Source of the DNA: Suilimivivens sp964614185
Lineage (GTDB): Bacteria; Bacillota; Clostridia; Lachnospirales; Lachnospiraceae
Assembly (NCBI GenBank): GCA_964614185.1
Contig: CAZTKJ010000083.1
Location: 1-10,155, forward strand
Length of the DNA stretch: 10,155 nt
Reading direction: 5' to 3'
A program made the translations under genes and the position numbers. Positions 7,087 to 10,155 of this stretch are shown piece after piece (the stretch's first letter is position 1; each line of letters begins with the position of its first letter). Below the pieces are notes generated by a model, which was not told where the DNA came from, searched no databases, and saw only the letters and a list, made by a program, of their open reading frames with translations.

Positions 7087-7174
7087 TGATACCGCCAGCT
7101 CAAATAATAATAGCTGACAGTTTCCGTAATATATGAGCATTGTCATTTTCCGGAAACCATCAACTATAATAAAT

Positions 7175-7336
7175 TTACTCCAGCAAATTATCATCACAGT
7201 ATATCTTATCAAAATCATTGATAGACACTTGCGTAACATGTTCTCCATTCCAAAGTGCTTCTTCACTTGCCTCATATACTTGGCATTTCTGAATCAAAAA
7301 AATACTGAATTCAATTCTATCATTTGTTTCTATATA
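7175..7336 (-). pseudogene. Possible start-less gene remnant
   Basis: On the minus strand a 53-codon frame is open from the TAA at 7337-7339 to the TAA at 7175-7177. Its second half reads like ordinary protein (KCQVYEASEEALWNG, then VTQVSINDFDKIYCDDN) with balanced acidic and hydrophobic residues. There is no ATG, and the only possible start (TTG) has no ribosome binding site. Just upstream, other frames also give short protein-like stretches (IEIFYYATFGFDK before a stop). This is what a frameshifted, decayed gene would look like. I do not recognise the family. Chance in AT-rich DNA is a real alternative. Confidence 0.25.
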
Positions 7337-7400
7337 TTAGACTACTTATCAAACCCAAATGTGGCATAATAAAAAATTTCTATTTTATTTTTTAGCTACT

Positions 7401-7445
7401 AAAAATAAAAAGGCAGCTGATTTTCTGCTAAGATAAACCGCCGCC
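7401..7445 (-). terminator. Probable terminator of the BlaI-BlaR1-DUF6033 operon
   Basis: On the minus strand GGCGGC (7440-7445) pairs with GCTGCC (7412-7417) with one G-U pair. It is followed by TTTTTATTTTT (7401-7411). The loop is 22 bases and may hold a further weak helix. It lies about 85 bases after the DUF6033 stop codon and faces the right way. Confidence 0.5.
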
Positions 7446-7528
7446 AAAAGTATAAAATATTCAGTTTTTCATATTTATTTTTCAAATTTGGAATAATAGG
7501 CATCTTCTAATTTGAAGTCCTCTTACCA

Positions 7529-8614
7529 TTACGCCTTTATATCCATATTCAAGCCTGCTACTCCCCCATTGTCCTTATCTGCTTTGGGAACAGCTACATT
7601 TTCATCATCTTTGTCAATGACTATCATGCCTTTCCACTTATCGCCAAACTGTTCCTTGCCTGCTTTGTCCAATTCTTCCTGCAATTTTTCCTTTTCTTCC
7701 CGGTTTGCCTGACGCTTTTCTTCAATTTTTTCCTGTTCCCGCTTTTTTTCTAATCTCTGCTCTCTTATTTTATTGGCATAGTCCGTCATTTCCTGCCCAT
7801 AATGCCGCTTGCTGGTTGGTTCACTAATTCCCCACCTGCTGATACCTCCATTTTTATCAATCGCCCAACCTTGTGCTACTATACGCCTTCCTCTTGCTTC
7901 ATGGGTTCGTATATTTTCTTCATCTAATTTCTGCATACCGGCAATCTGTTTTTCATACTCTGCTTCTAACTCCGGGTCATTTGCCATTTTTGCCAAAAAA
8001 CGTGGGTCGATAGCAACATTTACAGTTGAATTAGAACCATATCTCATTCCCTTAGTGTAACCGGCGGCTACAAAGTTGTAATTGCTGTATTTCTTGGAAA
8101 GATATGATAATTCGTCTGTTGCTGTATTCTTAATACCCTGCTTTCGGGCATCATACGCAGAAATCCCTTTTTCTGCTTTTTTGATCAGCTCTATAAACTT
8201 TGCACCAAATTTTTCGCCATCACTATTATGATTAAGGGCATGATCAAGAATCTGCTGCATCAAATCATCTAATTCATTACATACATCAGGGGCTTTTTCC
8301 TTTAAAGTATCGTGCCAGCTTATATTGGTATTGTCGATACTATGACCGTTTTTCCTGCTCTCTACCAAAGCCGCCATTCCGTCACCTGAAAACTCCACGA
8401 TTGTATCATCGCCATACTGCGAGCGAATGTCTTTCATTGCCTGCAATGTTTCTTCCCTGCTCATTTTGTCCATTACCTTATTGCCGTGTTCGTCAGTTGT
8501 ATTGAACTCATAACGGACAAGTTTATTCTTCGCATTTCCGCCAGAACCATAATTTCTTATCGGCTCTGTCCCCTTGTAAAACTGTTCATAACCGTTATTA
8601 ATATCGATTGACAT
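7529..8614 (-). CDS. DUF6033 family protein
   Basis: A 361-residue soluble protein with no signal peptide or membrane segment. It starts MSIDINNGYEQFY at an ATG with a near-perfect AAGGAGGAT seven bases upstream. The recognisable part is residues 169-268: LSYLSKKYSNYNFVAAGYTK, then VNVAIDPRFLAKMANDPELE and a beta-rich segment ending GGISRWGISEP. This resembles DUF6033 proteins common in Lachnospiraceae. Residues 30-160 are an extra, mostly helical region with DNTNISWHDTL and a repeated Asp/Glu pattern. Residues 272-320 are a highly charged Lys/Glu/Gln stretch, almost certainly coiled coil, before an Asp/Lys-rich tail. No function is established for the family. It follows the BlaR1 gene by 30 bases on the same strand, so it is probably co-transcribed with the BlaI/BlaR1 pair and could be its output (inference). 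Confidence 0.75.
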   Translation of the reverse strand: MSIDINNGYEQFYKGTEPIRNYGSGGNAKNKLVRYEFNTTDEHGNKVMDKMSREETLQAMKDIRSQYGDDTIVEFSGDGMAALVESRKNGHSIDNTNISWHDTLKEKAPDVCNELDDLMQQILDHALNHNSDGEKFGAKFIELIKKAEKGISAYDARKQGIKNTATDELSYLSKKYSNYNFVAAGYTKGMRYGSNSTVNVAIDPRFLAKMANDPELEAEYEKQIAGMQKLDEENIRTHEARGRRIVAQGWAIDKNGGISRWGISEPTSKRHYGQEMTDYANKIREQRLEKKREQEKIEEKRQANREEKEKLQEELDKAGKEQFGDKWKGMIVIDKDDENVAVPKADKDNGGVAGLNMDIKA

Positions 8615-8644
8615 TATATTATCCTCCTTGACCTTGAAACTAGC

Positions 8645-9901
8645 CTAAAGCATTTCTAATATTCGCCCCAAAATGTCCTCATTTTTTTTATATTCTATTA
8701 TCAATATACCGTTTTCCAAACTTGCTGTGTCTAAATACCCAAAACCACCGCCGCCGCTACCTATTCCCGGCATCTTATAATATCCGCCGACATAAAAACA
8801 GATATTTTCACATGATACAGTACTGTCCTTCAACAATTTCTGAAAACTTTCCGCTTTTATATAGATGTGCCCTTCATCATAACTGACTGCTTCCCTTAAT
8901 TCTTCTCCATCACTTATAAGCTTTGTTCCTGTTCCCATATCATACACAACAATGGTGTCATGCAGATTGCATCTGCCATAGGAAACCTTCTGCATGAAAA
9001 AGATTGTACCTGCCACACATAATATTGTTGCCATCAGCGTACCGACTGCCGCAATTTCCTTAAATGGTTTATACTGAGTAATCCTTGTAACCCTTTGGCG
9101 GACACTCTTGTACTCCTTATCCCCCGCAAAGGTGGCATACATATTAAAATTTTTACTTTCTGCCTGCAAAATCACCATACTCTTTAGCAAAAGCTGTCCG
9201 TAAGCATATGCCTTTCCCTTATCCTTCCGGATTGTTACGAGATCACAGATTTCTTCCATATCTTCCCGGAAATACTTTGTACCCATGGCAAGAAACGGAT
9301 TTGGCCATAATAAAACCCGTAATACATCCCACAAAAGGTAAAACAGTAAATGTCCCAGTCTGATATGTGTCTTTTCATGAAGCAGGATCGTTTGAAACTC
9401 TTTATGGTCATATTCCTTCAGTATGATTTCCGGCATGACGATCTTCGGTCTGAACACCCCTACGGTAGACGGTGTGACGGGCATTTTGGTAACATAGATA
9501 ACAGTACCGTCCACTTTCCTTTTTTCCATGCTTTCAACCATTTTATTCTGTTTACTTCTTCTGCAAAAGAGCAGGGCTGCATATAAAAACACACTGCATA
9601 AATACAGCCAACATATCCATACATGGTTCATGCACATTTCTGTAAATCTTGAAAAAAGTTTTACACCTATTCTGTTTTCATAAAAAAACTTCATCTTGCC
9701 AACAAACAATACAGGAATGAACATACTCCATAATGCGCTTTTTAGAAATATCTTGTTTTTTAGTACCGTTTTCCGCAGAGCAAAAACAAAAGCAAACACT
9801 ACGAAAGAAAACAGCACACATCTTACAAGCTGTATCACATAATAGACGGCGCATAAATTTAAAAAACGTATTCCATCATCCCCAAATACTCGTGTCATCA
9901 T
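8645..9901 (-). CDS. BlaR1/MecR1-type membrane metallopeptidase (family M56)
   Basis: A 418-residue membrane-embedded zinc peptidase of the BlaR1 family. Hydrophobic segments lie at about 15-41, 50-67, 92-113 and 282-304. The cytoplasmic peptidase part carries VGVFRPKIVMPE (147-158), the zinc site HEKTH (175-179) and the acidic stretch EDMEEICD (213-220) that supplies the third ligand in M56 peptidases. In BlaR1 the signal makes this domain inactivate the BlaI repressor, directly or indirectly. Unlike BlaR1 the protein has no penicillin-binding sensor domain. Residues 305-418 after the last membrane helix form a short unrecognised domain with a Gly run (GIGSGGGGFGY, 379-389), probably outside the cell. 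The beta-lactam signal therefore does not follow from homology. It overlaps the BlaI-like gene by four bases (ATGA), the usual arrangement; a second ATG follows directly at 9896-9898. Confidence 0.9.
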   Translation of the reverse strand: MMTRVFGDDGIRFLNLCAVYYVIQLVRCVLFSFVVFAFVFALRKTVLKNKIFLKSALWSMFIPVLFVGKMKFFYENRIGVKLFSRFTEMCMNHVWICWLYLCSVFLYAALLFCRRSKQNKMVESMEKRKVDGTVIYVTKMPVTPSTVGVFRPKIVMPEIILKEYDHKEFQTILLHEKTHIRLGHLLFYLLWDVLRVLLWPNPFLAMGTKYFREDMEEICDLVTIRKDKGKAYAYGQLLLKSMVILQAESKNFNMYATFAGDKEYKSVRQRVTRITQYKPFKEIAAVGTLMATILCVAGTIFFMQKVSYGRCNLHDTIVVYDMGTGTKLISDGEELREAVSYDEGHIYIKAESFQKLLKDSTVSCENICFYVGGYYKMPGIGSGGGGFGYLDTASLENGILIIEYKKNEDILGRILEML

Positions 9902-10155
9902 TCTCTATCATTATCCTTATCTTTGCACTGTTCTAAAATTTCTTCTAATTCTTGAAGCTGTTCTTCCGTTAATTTTGCACTCTGCAACAATGCCGCCATT
10001 GCATTCTTCCGGCTGCCCTCAAAATAGCTGTCTATAAACTTCCGGCTTTTTTCCTTCTGACATTCCTCTTTTGATTTCATAACAGAATAATGGTAAACTC
10101 TTAAATCATGTTCATCTACGGTATAGCTCAAAACGCCTTTCTGCCATAAACGGTT
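9898..10155 (-). CDS. BlaI/MecI-family repressor, C-terminal part (cut by window edge)
   Basis: The frame is open to the right edge, giving the last 85 residues; the true start lies outside. The first visible residues (NRLWQKGVLSYTVDEHD) are the wing of the winged-helix DNA-binding domain. They are followed by YHYSVMKSKEECQKEKSRKFIDSYF, the linker and first dimerisation helix of BlaI-type repressors, and a C-terminal helix LTEEQLQELEEILEQ. BlaI binds operators as a dimer until its partner BlaR1 triggers its removal. The next gene is that partner, overlapping by four bases. The DNA-recognition helix and the operator are not in view. A methionine at 10131 is not a sensible start, as it would delete the DNA-binding domain. 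Confidence 0.9.
   Translation of the reverse strand, partial: NRLWQKGVLSYTVDEHDLRVYHYSVMKSKEECQKEKSRKFIDSYFEGSRKNAMAALLQSAKLTEEQLQELEEILEQCKDKDNDRE

Larger units (their letters stand above)
7087..7528. other. 442-base gene-free interval with short inverted repeats
   Basis: Ten bases after the Xre stop codon there is a CAGCT/AGCTG inverted repeat (7096-7116). Then come GTTTCCG and CGGAAAC (7120-7126 and 7151-7157). Neither is followed by a T-run on the plus strand, so no convincing terminator for the Xre gene is seen. The rest holds a probable gene remnant (7175-7336), a minus-strand terminator (7401-7445) and AT-rich sequence. No intact gene is supported. Confidence 0.5.

Noticed and set aside
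7120..7157. GTTTCCG/CGGAAAC inverted repeat as terminator of the Xre gene
   Set aside because: Loop of 24 bases and no T-run after it.
7015..7275. 86-residue minus-strand open frame
   Set aside because: It overlaps the 3' end of the Xre gene in antisense, has no ribosome binding site and unusual composition; another frame in the same stretch looks more protein-like.

Overview
The window looks like chromosomal accessory sequence from a low-GC Firmicute, most likely a Lachnospiraceae-type gut clostridium. The reasons are AT-rich intergenic DNA, strong AGGAGG-type ribosome binding sites, a DUF6033-family protein, a BlaI/BlaR1-like pair, and a CotH/VTC/DUF4956 gene set of the kind seen in Clostridia. 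The species cannot be named from the sequence. Every gene is on the minus strand except one small Xre-type regulator. I saw no tRNA, rRNA, CRISPR array, integrase or transposase.

Layout, left to right. (1) 1-271: start of a membrane protein that runs off the left edge. (2) 407-3190: a 927-residue STAND/NACHT-like P-loop ATPase. It ends in seven almost identical 35-residue TPR-like repeats, encoded by 105-bp tandem DNA repeats, and is a candidate NLR-like sensor or defence protein. It has its own promoter and a 17-bp palindrome in its leader. (3) 3191-3745: AT-rich intergenic DNA with a clear intrinsic terminator for the next operon. (4) 3746-6656: a tight three-gene operon, transcribed right to left: CotH-family kinase-like protein, VTC polyphosphate-polymerase-like protein, DUF4956 membrane protein. 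(5) 6790-7086: a plus-strand Xre regulator divergent from that operon. (6) 7087-7528: mostly non-coding DNA with a probable gene remnant and a terminator. (7) 7529-10155: a second minus-strand operon: BlaI-type repressor (cut by the right edge), BlaR1/M56 membrane metallopeptidase, DUF6033 protein.

How the parts may work together (inference). CotH, VTC and DUF4956 probably form a membrane or surface phosphate-chemistry module, with the divergent Xre protein a possible local regulator. BlaI and BlaR1 probably form a signal-responsive switch whose output may include the adjacent DUF6033 gene; the BlaR1 protein has no penicillin-binding domain and instead ends in a short unrecognised extracytoplasmic domain. 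The STAND ATPase stands alone. The strongest candidates for something undescribed are its recently amplified sensor repeats and its unidentified N-terminal region.
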